Part shown: in pieces, positions 25,507 to 32,249 of the stretch
How the letters are laid out: each line of letters starts with the position of its first letter
Position numbering within the stretch: the first letter of the stretch is position 1
Assembly (NCBI GenBank): GCA_018267675.1
Contig: JAFDYA010000099.1
Location: 1-32,249 of the forward strand
Reading direction: 5' to 3'
DNA length: 32,249 nucleotides
Source of the DNA: Bacteroidota bacterium
GTDB lineage: Bacteria > Bacteroidota > Bacteroidia > Chitinophagales > Chitinophagaceae
Notes under the pieces: generated by a model
Database searches by the model: none
What the model was told of the DNA's origin: nothing
Seen by the model: the letters and a program-made list of their open reading frames with translations, nothing else
Position numbers and translations under genes: made by a program

Positions 25507-26552
25507 GGCAGCCCCTTTACATAAAATCTGCTGTAGCTATATCGGCACAGGAAAGCTTTGAAAGGGAAAAGTTTCTTCAGCCATTATTGACGAGCGGGAC
25601 AGGAAAATTATTTGCCCAAGATGCTCCCTATGCGCAATACATTTCCCCGGTAGCCATTCGGCGAATGAGCCGACAAATGAAAATGACCATAAGCTGCGCT
25701 ATGGAAGCGCTTGTCCGTGCTGGTGTTGCAACACCCGATGCCATCATTACCGGTACCGGCCGTGGCGGTGTGACGGATATGGAGCATTTCGTAAAGGATA
25801 TGATCTTACTGAATGAAGGGGCAATGAACCCTACTGCTTTCATTCAAAGTACCTACAATTCTGCCAGCGGATGGATCGCCATGCAAGCCAAATGCACCGG
25901 ATACAATCAGACTTATGTGCACCGCGGATGCTCTTTCGAATTGGCGGTACAAGACGCTCAAATGCTGGCCGGCGAAAGTGAATTGCCGATTAATCTTTTG
26001 GTAGGTTGTTTTGATGAACTCACAGAAGACTACTACCATATTAGGCAAAAAAGAGGCTATTGGAAAATACCGGCTATTTCCTCGGAAAGCCTCTACCAGC
26101 ACGAAGATGTGGCCGGAACAATTGCCGGTGAAGGGGCTAGCTTTTTTGTACTGAGCAATCAGCCCGAGGAACAGCAAAATTGCTTACGGCAGCTGAAAAT
26201 TATCTACCAAGCAAATGCCGAAAAAATTACTCAGGCAATAATGGAAGTAGCTATTGAAGAAGCAATAGGCCTAGATGCGATTGATCTGATTCTCTTGGGT
26301 GATAATGGCGATCCGCGCCAACAACATCTTTATGCTCACCTTGACATTCTATTCCCCAAGACCAGAATGGAACGATTTAAACATTTGTGCGGCGAATTTG
26401 ATACGGCTACCGGCTTTGGGACATGGTATGCGGACTGGATCTTGCACCAAAAACAAGCTGATGGGAAACAACCCAAAAATTTGTTGCTGATTAATCATTA
26501 TATACTCGGTAGTGCTACCGTTATGTTCATTACAGCTCCGGAAACGACATAA
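25503..26552 (+). CDS. Degenerate ketosynthase-like protein, chain-length-factor-like partner
   Basis: The 349-residue protein aligns over its length with condensing enzymes but lacks key residues. The nucleophile region reads VHRGCSFELA, so Cys143 is present. The HGT histidine position reads GDNGD (Asn268), and the GH position in GHTxAAAG reads CGEFDTATG (Glu298). With both histidines missing it is unlikely to decarboxylate malonyl-ACP. It may act like a chain-length factor beside the complete ketosynthase. NPTAFIQSTYNSASGWIA is typical of flexirubin-type KS-like proteins (recalled, not searched). The gene overlaps the ketosynthase by four bases. A function in chain-length control is inference. 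Confidence 0.82.
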   Translation: MRQPLYIKSAVAISAQESFEREKFLQPLLTSGTGKLFAQDAPYAQYISPVAIRRMSRQMKMTISCAMEALVRAGVATPDAIITGTGRGGVTDMEHFVKDMILLNEGAMNPTAFIQSTYNSASGWIAMQAKCTGYNQTYVHRGCSFELAVQDAQMLAGESELPINLLVGCFDELTEDYYHIRQKRGYWKIPAISSESLYQHEDVAGTIAGEGASFFVLSNQPEEQQNCLRQLKIIYQANAEKITQAIMEVAIEEAIGLDAIDLILLGDNGDPRQQHLYAHLDILFPKTRMERFKHLCGEFDTATGFGTWYADWILHQKQADGKQPKNLLLINHYILGSATVMFITAPETT

Positions 26553-26570
26553 ATACTCCTGTATTTTTTG
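26551..26570 (+). terminator. Weak AT-rich hairpin at the end of the KS-like gene
   Basis: AAATAC (26551-26556) pairs with GTATTT (26561-26566) around a TCCT loop and is followed by T residues. It overlaps the stop codon. The stem is AT-rich, so termination may be partial. Confidence 0.35.
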
Positions 26571-26584
26571 TAGTTATTTATGGT

Positions 26585-26624
26585 ATTTCAAAAATTTTTT
26601 ATTTGTTGCATTTCAAAAATTTTT
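26585..26624 (+). repeat. 15-bp direct repeat with 25-base spacing
   Basis: ATTTCAAAAATTTTT occurs at 26585-26599 and again at 26610-26624. Each copy contains the self-complementary AAAAATTTTT. It lies in the AT-rich leader between the KS-like gene and the small lipoprotein. Confidence 0.75.
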
Positions 26625-26665
26625 ATTGACTGAATTTAAATATATTATCAATTCATTAATCCAAA

Positions 26666-26683
26666 TACCGTTTAAAAACGGTA
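26666..26683. promoter_or_regulatory. Perfect palindrome, possible operator
   Basis: TACCGTTT and AAACGGTA are exact reverse complements separated by AA. The palindrome sits 22-39 bases upstream of a TAnnTTTG box and about 70 bases before the lipoprotein start, a position suited to a regulator-binding site near -33. No regulator is assigned. Confidence 0.45.
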
Positions 26684-26704
26684 AAACACTTGGAAATCCG
26701 AAAA

Positions 26705-26712
26705 TAATTTTG
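26705..26712 (+). promoter_or_regulatory. Putative -7 box of the small lipoprotein gene
   Basis: TAATTTTG matches TAnnTTTG and lies 36 bases before the start codon. A TTG exists at 26690-26692, but its spacing is too short for a standard -33 element. Confidence 0.4.
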
Positions 26713-26748
26713 CTTCGCAAATCAATCACAAACAAAAAATATACAGTC

Positions 26749-27276
26749 ATGAAAGCCGCAATTCTTTTCGGAACATTAGCACTAGCTACCACACTCCTAA
26801 CATCCTGCCAACCGGAAGCCGTAAAAGCACCAGGTGCAGATGCTACTCATGTGACCACGCCCAACCCTTCAGTTACGCATAGCAATGCCAGAATCACCGG
26901 CAATGGCTATTCCCAATCCATCTCCTTAGAGGAAGGAAACCAAATGATTGCCAGCTACCTCCAGAGTGTCAATTATCCCTACCAAGATACAGCACTTCGC
27001 GCACTTTCTTTTGATGCCGATACTTTGCGTGCCTATCTTGCTGATCCTTCAATTACTACAATGAAGTTTTACTTCGGCCACCAACTTAGTTATCTGAATA
27101 GTGGTACCAACCTTACCGGAAAATATATAGGGATGAAACCCGGAGCTTTGACTATTATTGCAGTCGGACTAAATGATGCAGGTGCTGTCGTGCGGAATAA
27201 ATCAAATGGAGTGTATGAGCACGCGATGCCGTGTCCCTATGTTTGCGGAGTTCAGACTGATGCATACCTACATTAA
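26749..27276 (+). CDS. Small lipoprotein of unknown function
   Basis: I start this gene at ATG 26749 (175 residues) because MKAAILFGTLALATTLLTSC is a complete lipoprotein signal with lipobox LLTSC and Cys20. The longer frame from 26512 overlaps the KS-like gene and encodes unlikely basic sequence. The mature part begins with a low-complexity Ala/Pro/Thr linker, followed by a compact domain (EEGNQMIASYLQSVN, LRAYLADPSITTMKFYFGHQL) and a C-terminal CPYVCG pair of cysteines. I do not recognise the family, though FDADTLRAYLADPSIxxMKFYFG has the feel of short Bacteroidota envelope lipoproteins. A palindrome and a -7-like box lie upstream. Confidence 0.85.
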   Translation: MKAAILFGTLALATTLLTSCQPEAVKAPGADATHVTTPNPSVTHSNARITGNGYSQSISLEEGNQMIASYLQSVNYPYQDTALRALSFDADTLRAYLADPSITTMKFYFGHQLSYLNSGTNLTGKYIGMKPGALTIIAVGLNDAGAVVRNKSNGVYEHAMPCPYVCGVQTDAYLH

Positions 27277-27283
27277 ATTTCGA

Positions 27284-27299
27284 ATCAACACTTGTTGAT
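27284..27299. repeat. Short perfect inverted repeat after the lipoprotein gene
   Basis: ATCAACA and TGTTGAT flank a CT spacer, 8 bases after the lipoprotein stop and 13 before the next start. No T tract follows, so it is not an evident terminator. It could be an operator or a processing hairpin. Confidence 0.4.
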
Positions 27300-27311
27300 A
27301 GTACTTAAGCC

Positions 27312-27965
27312 ATGGATAGTTGGGAACCGAGATTTACTATTTACATAGTTCTGTTGCTTGCCAATTGTATCTATTGTTGGATTAAATGGCCGATATTAAA
27401 GAATGCAGATCGTTGGATCTGCATTCTTTTAACTCTCACTGTCGTTCAAGAGGCTATCGCAGGCTATCTTACTAAGACCTTAAAAAGCAACTTTATAACT
27501 TATCATATTTACACACCAATAGAACTCGTTCTTATATGTATTTACTTTGACCTCAGTTTAAAAATTCTCAAACCCTACCGATTAGCACTGTGTATCGGAA
27601 TTCCCGCCACGATAACAAGCATTTTAATATCTATCTTTCTCCAACATTACAACAAATACAACTCCTATTTTCTCTTAATCGAGGGTCTTATTATAATCAC
27701 ACTTTGTTTGGTAGCATTTTACAAGCTGCTCATCAGAGAAGATGTTGTCCCAAAGAAAATGGTTCACTTTTGGCTTACTATGGCTTTCCTACTCTATTGG
27801 AGCCTCACTTATGTCAGTTTGGGTCTATTTAGTGGAGAGAGTCAGAATATTGATTTTGTTGCAAAGATTATTGCTTGGGCTCTTTACGTGTCCAACCTCC
27901 TATTTTATGCCGGCCTACTAATCATTTTCATCCGTTACAAACGCCTAATACCCTCCGGTGAATAA
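27312..27965 (+). CDS. Seven-transmembrane protein, probable sensor partner of the next histidine kinase
   Basis: The 217-residue protein has about seven hydrophobic segments (near residues 8-24, 35-53, 64-83, 91-111, 119-140, 151-173 and 181-208) and no large soluble domain. I do not recognise a named family. Its last 8 bases overlap the start of the histidine kinase gene (GTG at 27958), which itself lacks a sensor domain. The natural inference is that it supplies the membrane sensing part of the two-component system. It could instead be an unrelated membrane protein that happens to share the operon. Confidence 0.8.
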   Translation: MDSWEPRFTIYIVLLLANCIYCWIKWPILKNADRWICILLTLTVVQEAIAGYLTKTLKSNFITYHIYTPIELVLICIYFDLSLKILKPYRLALCIGIPATITSILISIFLQHYNKYNSYFLLIEGLIIITLCLVAFYKLLIREDVVPKKMVHFWLTMAFLLYWSLTYVSLGLFSGESQNIDFVAKIIAWALYVSNLLFYAGLLIIFIRYKRLIPSGE

Positions 27966-28740
27966 TACCTTACTCATATTCATTGCTGGCACTTTTCTCA
28001 TGCTGGTTTTTGCGGTCATGATGGTCGTATTTCTTGTCATTCATAAGCAAAAACAAAACCGCAATAGACTGGAACGGCAACAACTGGAACACAGCTACAA
28101 GTCGGCCCTTTTATCGTCAAAAATTGAAGTACAGGAACAAGCCCTCAGCTTTGTTTCTCAGGAAATCCACGATAATATCGGGCAGATGCTTTCGTTTAGC
28201 CTCCTACAGTTGACCCCATTGAAAAATGCATTTCATGACGAAAACCAGAAGAAAATTTTTGGCGAAAACCTTGAGGGTATTCGAAATTCTATAAAATCGC
28301 TTCGTCACTTAAGTCATAATCTCAACTCTACGATGGTAGAACAACGAGACCTGGAAGATGCGATAAAATCTGAACTAAGTCGGATAAAATCATTCAGCCA
28401 AATTCACTGCGCACTACAGGTTAAGGGAGAACACGAGGCAATGAGCCCGGAACATCGCCTCATCTGTTTCCGTATCTTCCAAGAGGCCTTGCAGAATATT
28501 GTAAAACATTCGGAAGCAAAAAATGTACTGATTAGTTTAAACCATTCCAAAGAAAATCTCGAACTTCGAATAAAAGACGACGGAAAAGGAATGGATACCA
28601 AGGCCATGCAGCACTCTTCCACTATGGGCATGATTAATATGCGCCAGCGAGCGGGATTGCTGAAGGGCAGCTTACAGGTGCATTCGGGAGTGGCCGCGGG
28701 TACAGAAATCGTTTTGTTCATTCCAAGAAACAGCGCCTAA
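27958..28740 (+). CDS. NarX/DesK-type sensor histidine kinase without a sensor domain
   Basis: The 260-residue kinase starts at GTG 27958. One membrane helix (residues about 4-28) is followed by a coiled-coil linker (KQKQNRNRLERQQLE) and a HisKA_3 dimerisation domain with the phosphoacceptor in QEIHDNIGQ (His71). The HATPase domain shows the N box (FQEALQNIVKHSEAKN), the G1 box DDGKGMD and MGMINMRQRAGLLKG near the end. This architecture pairs with NarL/FixJ response regulators, as the next gene encodes. There is no periplasmic or PAS domain, so sensing probably depends on the overlapping 7-TM gene. Confidence 0.92.
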   Translation: MNNTLLIFIAGTFLMLVFAVMMVVFLVIHKQKQNRNRLERQQLEHSYKSALLSSKIEVQEQALSFVSQEIHDNIGQMLSFSLLQLTPLKNAFHDENQKKIFGENLEGIRNSIKSLRHLSHNLNSTMVEQRDLEDAIKSELSRIKSFSQIHCALQVKGEHEAMSPEHRLICFRIFQEALQNIVKHSEAKNVLISLNHSKENLELRIKDDGKGMDTKAMQHSSTMGMINMRQRAGLLKGSLQVHSGVAAGTEIVLFIPRNSA

Positions 28741-28744
28741 TACA

Positions 28745-29398
28745 ATGTCTCAAGGAGCACGCATTCGGATTGCAATTGCAGATGATCATACCATGTTTCG
28801 CAAGGGAATTGTTCAGCTCCTCAAAGACTCTCAAAAATTTGATATCGTTGCAGAGGCAAGTAATGGGCAGGAACTATATGACCTGATAATGGCTATGGAA
28901 ACGCCTCCGGAAATTTGCCTGCTCGACATCAATATGCCCATCCTTGATGGCTATAAAACACTGCCAAAAATCAAATTTGAATATCCCAGGATGAAGTTCA
29001 TGGTGCTCTCTATGAACGATCACGAATTTGCCATTATCAAAATGCTCCGTAGCGGTGCTAATGGCTATCTGCTGAAAGAAGATGACCCGGACGAGCTGAT
29101 CCGTGCGCTAGAATATATCCATACGCATGACTTTTATTATACCGAGCTTACCAATACGCATTTGCAAAGTATGCGTAGCGATCATGCCGGTAAAAAACCG
29201 GTACGCCTTAACGAAAACGAATTACTCTTCCTAGAATTATGCTGTTCTGAAATGGCCTACAAAGAAATTGCCCAGCACATGGGGCTTTCGGTACGTACCA
29301 TTGAAGGCTATCGGGATGAACTATTCAAAAAATTGCACCTCAACACTCGAACCGGCCTCGTAATCTATGCCCTGCGGGAAGGCTTTGTTCGACTTTGA
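28745..29398 (+). CDS. NarL/FixJ-family response regulator
   Basis: The 217-residue protein has an N-terminal receiver domain with acidic pair Asp13-Asp14, phosphorylated Asp61 in LLDINMP, a conserved Ser in VLSMND and Lys in LLKEDD. After a linker, the C-terminal LuxR-type helix-turn-helix (CCSEMAYKEIAQHMGLSVRTIEGYRDELFKKL) binds DNA. It starts 4 bases after the histidine kinase stop, so the pair is co-transcribed. Targets are not visible; the palindromes upstream of the lipoprotein gene (26666-26683) and before the 7-TM gene (27284-27299) are possible but untested binding sites. Confidence 0.94.
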   Translation: MSQGARIRIAIADDHTMFRKGIVQLLKDSQKFDIVAEASNGQELYDLIMAMETPPEICLLDINMPILDGYKTLPKIKFEYPRMKFMVLSMNDHEFAIIKMLRSGANGYLLKEDDPDELIRALEYIHTHDFYYTELTNTHLQSMRSDHAGKKPVRLNENELLFLELCCSEMAYKEIAQHMGLSVRTIEGYRDELFKKLHLNTRTGLVIYALREGFVRL

Positions 29399-29439
29399 TA
29401 TTTATACTAATTCCTACATCGCTCCGTCCGGAATAAAAC

Positions 29440-29447
29440 TACCTTCG
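29440..29447 (+). promoter_or_regulatory. Possible -7 box of dnaG
   Basis: TACCTTCG differs from TAnnTTTG by one base and lies 6 bases before the GTG start of dnaG, mirroring the purF arrangement. The call is tentative. Confidence 0.25.
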
Positions 29448-29453
29448 TAGCTT

Positions 29454-31478
29454 GTGATTGAGCCATCTTCTATAAACGAAGTCTTAGCCCGCGCCGATAT
29501 TGTAGAGATAATCGGGCAGGCAGTGCGTCTTAAAAAGCGTGGTAGTAACTATGTGGCAAATTGTCCCTTTCACAACGAAAAAACACCCTCCTTTTCCGTA
29601 TCAGCATCCAAAGGACTTTATAAGTGTTTTGGCTGTGGGCGCGGAGGCAATGTGGTCAGCTTTGTGCAGGAGTATGAAAAATTAAGCTTTGCTGAATCCA
29701 TCCATTGGCTCGCAGATTTTTATAAAATAGAAATTGAAGAAACAGAGCGTAGCCCGGAGCAGCTACAATCAGTACAGACTGAAGAAAGCCTTCGAATACT
29801 GAATGAAGACGCAACGAAATTCTTTCAGGAGACTCTTTTAAATTCGGAAGAAGGACAAACCATTGGCCTAAGCTATTTCAAGCAACGAGGCATTCGGACC
29901 GAAACTATTGAGCACTTCCGGCTTGGCTACGACCCAGAAGAGGGTAGTTCTTTTTTCAATGCAGCCCGTACCAAAGGATACCAAGCCGAGATCTTGATTA
30001 AATCCGGATTGGTAAAAGAACGTGATGGACGTTTCTTGGACAACTATCGGGGGCGCATCATCTTTCCCATACAAAGCAATACCGGAAGGGTCTTGGGCTT
30101 TGGTGCCCGCATCCTAAAAAGTAACGACCGTGCCCCGAAATACATCAACACTCCGGAGAACGAACTCTACGTAAAAAGCAGAGTACTCTATGGCTTGTAC
30201 CAAGCCCGCCAGAGTATCGCCAAACTAGATGAGTGCCTTTTGGTAGAAGGATATCTGGATGTCATCTCCCTGCATCAAGCAGGGATTACCAATGCAGTTG
30301 CCAGTAGTGGCACGAGCCTTACAGAAGATCAATTGCGCGCCATTGGCCATCTTACAAAAAATCTGACCATTCTCTACGATGCCGATGCTGCCGGCATCAA
30401 AGCAGCACTAAGGGGGATGGATATGGGGCTCAGCCAAGGGTTCCACGTATATCTGGCACTCCTACCGGGTGGCGAAGACCCTGATAGTTTTGTTCAAAAA
30501 AATGGTCGATCTGCATTTGAAGAATTCATTAAAACACACAAACAAGATTTTATTGGATTCCGATTGGAGCTGGGGCTTAAAGAGGTAGGCAATGACCCTG
30601 TAAAAAAGGCCAAATTGGTCAATGAAATTGCGGAAAGTATAGCACACATCAACAAAGCAGAAGACTTCACCCTACGGCAACATTATACCCACCAAGCCAG
30701 TGTGGCCTTGGCTATCGACGAAGCCGGTATGATTACGCTGGTCAATAAATACTTACAAGACCAGCTAGAGGCGAAGGCCAAAATCCGTCGCTCCACAACA
30801 CAAGAGCCGGAATCCGAGCCGCAAAACACAGAGAACCCAGCTACTGAACAAGCCAAATCTCCTGCTGCCACAAATGACGAACGGCAAGAATGGGCACTCC
30901 TAAAAGTATTGATAGAAAGTGGACACCTAGCCTATTCCGAAACCGAATCTGTTGCGGCGCTTTTACACAACCGTGTAGATCCAGCCCTTATCAAAACAGC
31001 TTTAGCCCGGGAAATGTTCGACCTCTATTTTGCAGAAATAGGCATTGCCAAAGCTGATGCCGATCCCAAACGCGCCCAAGCTTTCTTTATTCATCACCCG
31101 AACCAAGACATCCGTCAAAAAACGGCATCACTCTTGCATTCCGGGCAGGAAGTGAGTGCCAACTGGAAAAAAATGTTTGGTATCGGCACGATGACCGAAA
31201 GGGAGGAAATAGACATCCGACCGGAGAGTAAGCTAAAAGCCGAAATGTTTGGCCTGGCACCTACCGACAGTACTGTCGCCTATATCAGTGAGACAAATAG
31301 CACACTCAGCTATTTTGAAATTAAGAAGCTACGCAATATGCAGGACTTACTTCGGGAGCAGTTGAAGCAGGAAGCTGATGCAGACAGAATTGGCAAGCTT
31401 TTCAGCCTCTACAAACAGCTTAAGAAAGAAGAACAAACCATCTTAGAAACGAGCAAGACCGTTATATTCAAATCCTAA
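29454..31478 (+). CDS. dnaG: DNA primase
   Basis: The 674-residue primase starts at GTG 29454 and synthesises RNA primers for replication. The zinc-binding domain has the CHC2 pattern Cys37-His40-Cys58-Cys61 (CPFHNEKTPSFSV, YKCFGCGRGGN). The catalytic core contains GRIIFPI, GFGARIL and the Toprim motifs LVEGYLDVISLHQAG and LYDADAAGIKAALRG. A low-complexity linker follows (EPESEPQNTENPATEQAKS), then a C-terminal DnaB-interaction region longer than in E. coli. ruvX starts 17 bases downstream. The response regulator ends 55 bases upstream, and a -7-like box in between suggests a separate promoter. Confidence 0.95.
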   Translation: MIEPSSINEVLARADIVEIIGQAVRLKKRGSNYVANCPFHNEKTPSFSVSASKGLYKCFGCGRGGNVVSFVQEYEKLSFAESIHWLADFYKIEIEETERSPEQLQSVQTEESLRILNEDATKFFQETLLNSEEGQTIGLSYFKQRGIRTETIEHFRLGYDPEEGSSFFNAARTKGYQAEILIKSGLVKERDGRFLDNYRGRIIFPIQSNTGRVLGFGARILKSNDRAPKYINTPENELYVKSRVLYGLYQARQSIAKLDECLLVEGYLDVISLHQAGITNAVASSGTSLTEDQLRAIGHLTKNLTILYDADAAGIKAALRGMDMGLSQGFHVYLALLPGGEDPDSFVQKNGRSAFEEFIKTHKQDFIGFRLELGLKEVGNDPVKKAKLVNEIAESIAHINKAEDFTLRQHYTHQASVALAIDEAGMITLVNKYLQDQLEAKAKIRRSTTQEPESEPQNTENPATEQAKSPAATNDERQEWALLKVLIESGHLAYSETESVAALLHNRVDPALIKTALAREMFDLYFAEIGIAKADADPKRAQAFFIHHPNQDIRQKTASLLHSGQEVSANWKKMFGIGTMTEREEIDIRPESKLKAEMFGLAPTDSTVAYISETNSTLSYFEIKKLRNMQDLLREQLKQEADADRIGKLFSLYKQLKKEEQTILETSKTVIFKS

Positions 31479-31495
31479 AAAAAGGCTTCACTTCC

Positions 31496-31906
31496 ATGAG
31501 AATTCTCTGTCTTGACTATGGGAAAAAACGTACAGGAATTGCCGTGAGCGACCCACTTCAGCTTATCGCTTCTGGACTGAAAACAGTAGAAACAAAAGAC
31601 TTGATGAACCTACTTCGGGACTATTTCAAGCAAGAAGAAGTGGCGCAAGTACTCATAGGCTATCCGGTAAATCTGGATGGAAGTAGCACAGATGCAACTA
31701 CACTTGTCGACGGCTTTATCCGTGCCTTTCAAAACCAATTTCCAGAAAAGGCCATAATAAAGATTGACGAACGATATAGCTCCAAAATGGCGGCAAATGC
31801 AATCGCCGGAATGGGGCTACGCAAAAAGGAGAAAGAAAAAAAAGGACTACTTGATGAAGTGGCCGCAGTGATCATGCTGCAACAGTGGATGGACGCAGGT
31901 CAATAG
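31496..31906 (+). CDS. ruvX: Putative Holliday junction resolvase RuvX/YqgF
   Basis: The 136-residue protein has the RNase H-like YqgF fold with LDYGKKRTGIAVSDP (Asp6), IGYPVNLDGSS, IDERYSSKMA and a final DEVAAVIML acidic segment. Members act as nucleases in 16S rRNA 5' end maturation and were originally predicted as Holliday junction resolvases. It lies 17 bases after dnaG and about 100 bases before def; I recall the ruvX-def adjacency as common in Bacteroidota. Confidence 0.93.
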   Translation: MRILCLDYGKKRTGIAVSDPLQLIASGLKTVETKDLMNLLRDYFKQEEVAQVLIGYPVNLDGSSTDATTLVDGFIRAFQNQFPEKAIIKIDERYSSKMAANAIAGMGLRKKEKEKKGLLDEVAAVIMLQQWMDAGQ

Positions 31907-31994
31907 TCCATTTTTTTGCAGTGTAGCACAAGCACTAAAAAACCGTACCAATCGGACAGCGATATTTTTAGAATGGCTCAATCCGCGTCCCGAT

Positions 31995-32002
31995 TATCTT
32001 TG
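31995..32002 (+). promoter_or_regulatory. Putative -7 box of def
   Basis: TATCTTTG matches TAnnTTTG exactly and lies 4 bases before the def ATG, so the transcript would be leaderless or start inside the codon region. The -33 element is not obvious. The tight spacing could also mean that the true start lies slightly downstream. Confidence 0.4.
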
Positions 32003-32006
32003 CAGG

Positions 32007-32249
32007 ATGGTATTACCGGTATTTGCCTATGGCCAGGCTGTTTTAAGAAAAGTATGCGACCCTATTGATTCCGCGTATCCCGAGCTTCCCAATTTGATTG
32101 AGAACATGTGGGAAACTATGTACCATACGAATGGGGTGGGCTTAGCAGCACCACAAATCGGCAAACCTATACGGATTTTCGTTGTTGATACAATACAGAT
32201 TGTCGAAAATTTTGACGAGGAAGATCGCTTGGATTATCCCAATGAAAAG
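32007..32249 (+). CDS. def: Peptide deformylase, N-terminal part (cut by right window edge)
   Basis: The frame is open from ATG 32007 to the last base, giving 81 residues. VLPVFAYGQAVLRKVCDPI is a typical deformylase start, and NGVGLAAPQIGKPIRIFVVD (residues 42-61) carries motif I (GxGLAAxQ). The metal-binding motifs EGCLS and HExDH lie beyond the window. The enzyme removes the formyl group from nascent proteins. Confidence 0.92.
   Translation, partial: MVLPVFAYGQAVLRKVCDPIDSAYPELPNLIENMWETMYHTNGVGLAAPQIGKPIRIFVVDTIQIVENFDEEDRLDYPNEK

Noticed and set aside
26512-26748. An N-terminal extension of the small lipoprotein back to 26512
   Set aside because: It overlaps the KS-like gene and would put 79 residues before a complete lipoprotein signal peptide.

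Overview
The window looks like a chromosome segment of a member of the phylum Bacteroidota, probably Chitinophagales or a related order (the order is inference). The evidence is a set of very large secreted proteins with type IX secretion system (T9SS) C-terminal sorting signals (type A and the CHU_C-like type B), a long Bacteroidota-style PurF, no visible Shine-Dalgarno sequences, and several TAnnTTTG-like -7 boxes close to start codons.

Layout. Positions 1-9192 hold three minus-strand genes for exported proteins. Two are tandem paralogues of more than 1000 residues (one cut by the left edge) that share an almost identical, indel-free stretch of about 1.4 kb; the third is an FG-GAP repeat protein. 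Positions 9285-11756 hold housekeeping genes: an SDR oxidoreductase (minus), then purE and a PhoH-family ATPase (plus). Positions 11823-19078 return to exported minus-strand genes: an alpha/beta-hydrolase lipoprotein, a 1393-residue beta-propeller/beta-helix protein that has apparently lost its sorting signal through a homopolymer frameshift, and a delta-60-like repeat protein with an intact sorting signal. The last two are 27 bases apart and probably form an operon. At 19155-19522 lies a decayed fragment of a gene like the propeller/helix one.

Positions 19724-23660 carry purF (plus), an intergenic block packed with hairpins, an EGF-like lipoprotein (minus) and thiL (minus). Positions 23986-26552 carry a compact cluster of an acyl carrier protein, a complete ketosynthase and a degenerate ketosynthase-like partner, resembling the core of flexirubin or aryl-polyene pathways but without their other genes. 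Next come a small lipoprotein, a 7-TM protein overlapping a histidine kinase with no sensor domain of its own, a NarL-type response regulator, dnaG, ruvX and the start of def.

The parts most worth a second look are the hairpin block at 21611-22007, the ACP/KS/KS-like cluster, the homogenised tandem cargo genes, the frameshifted sorting signal with its nearby relic, and an orphan terminator at 23889-23925. I did not see a CRISPR array, tRNA, rRNA, transposase or prophage gene.
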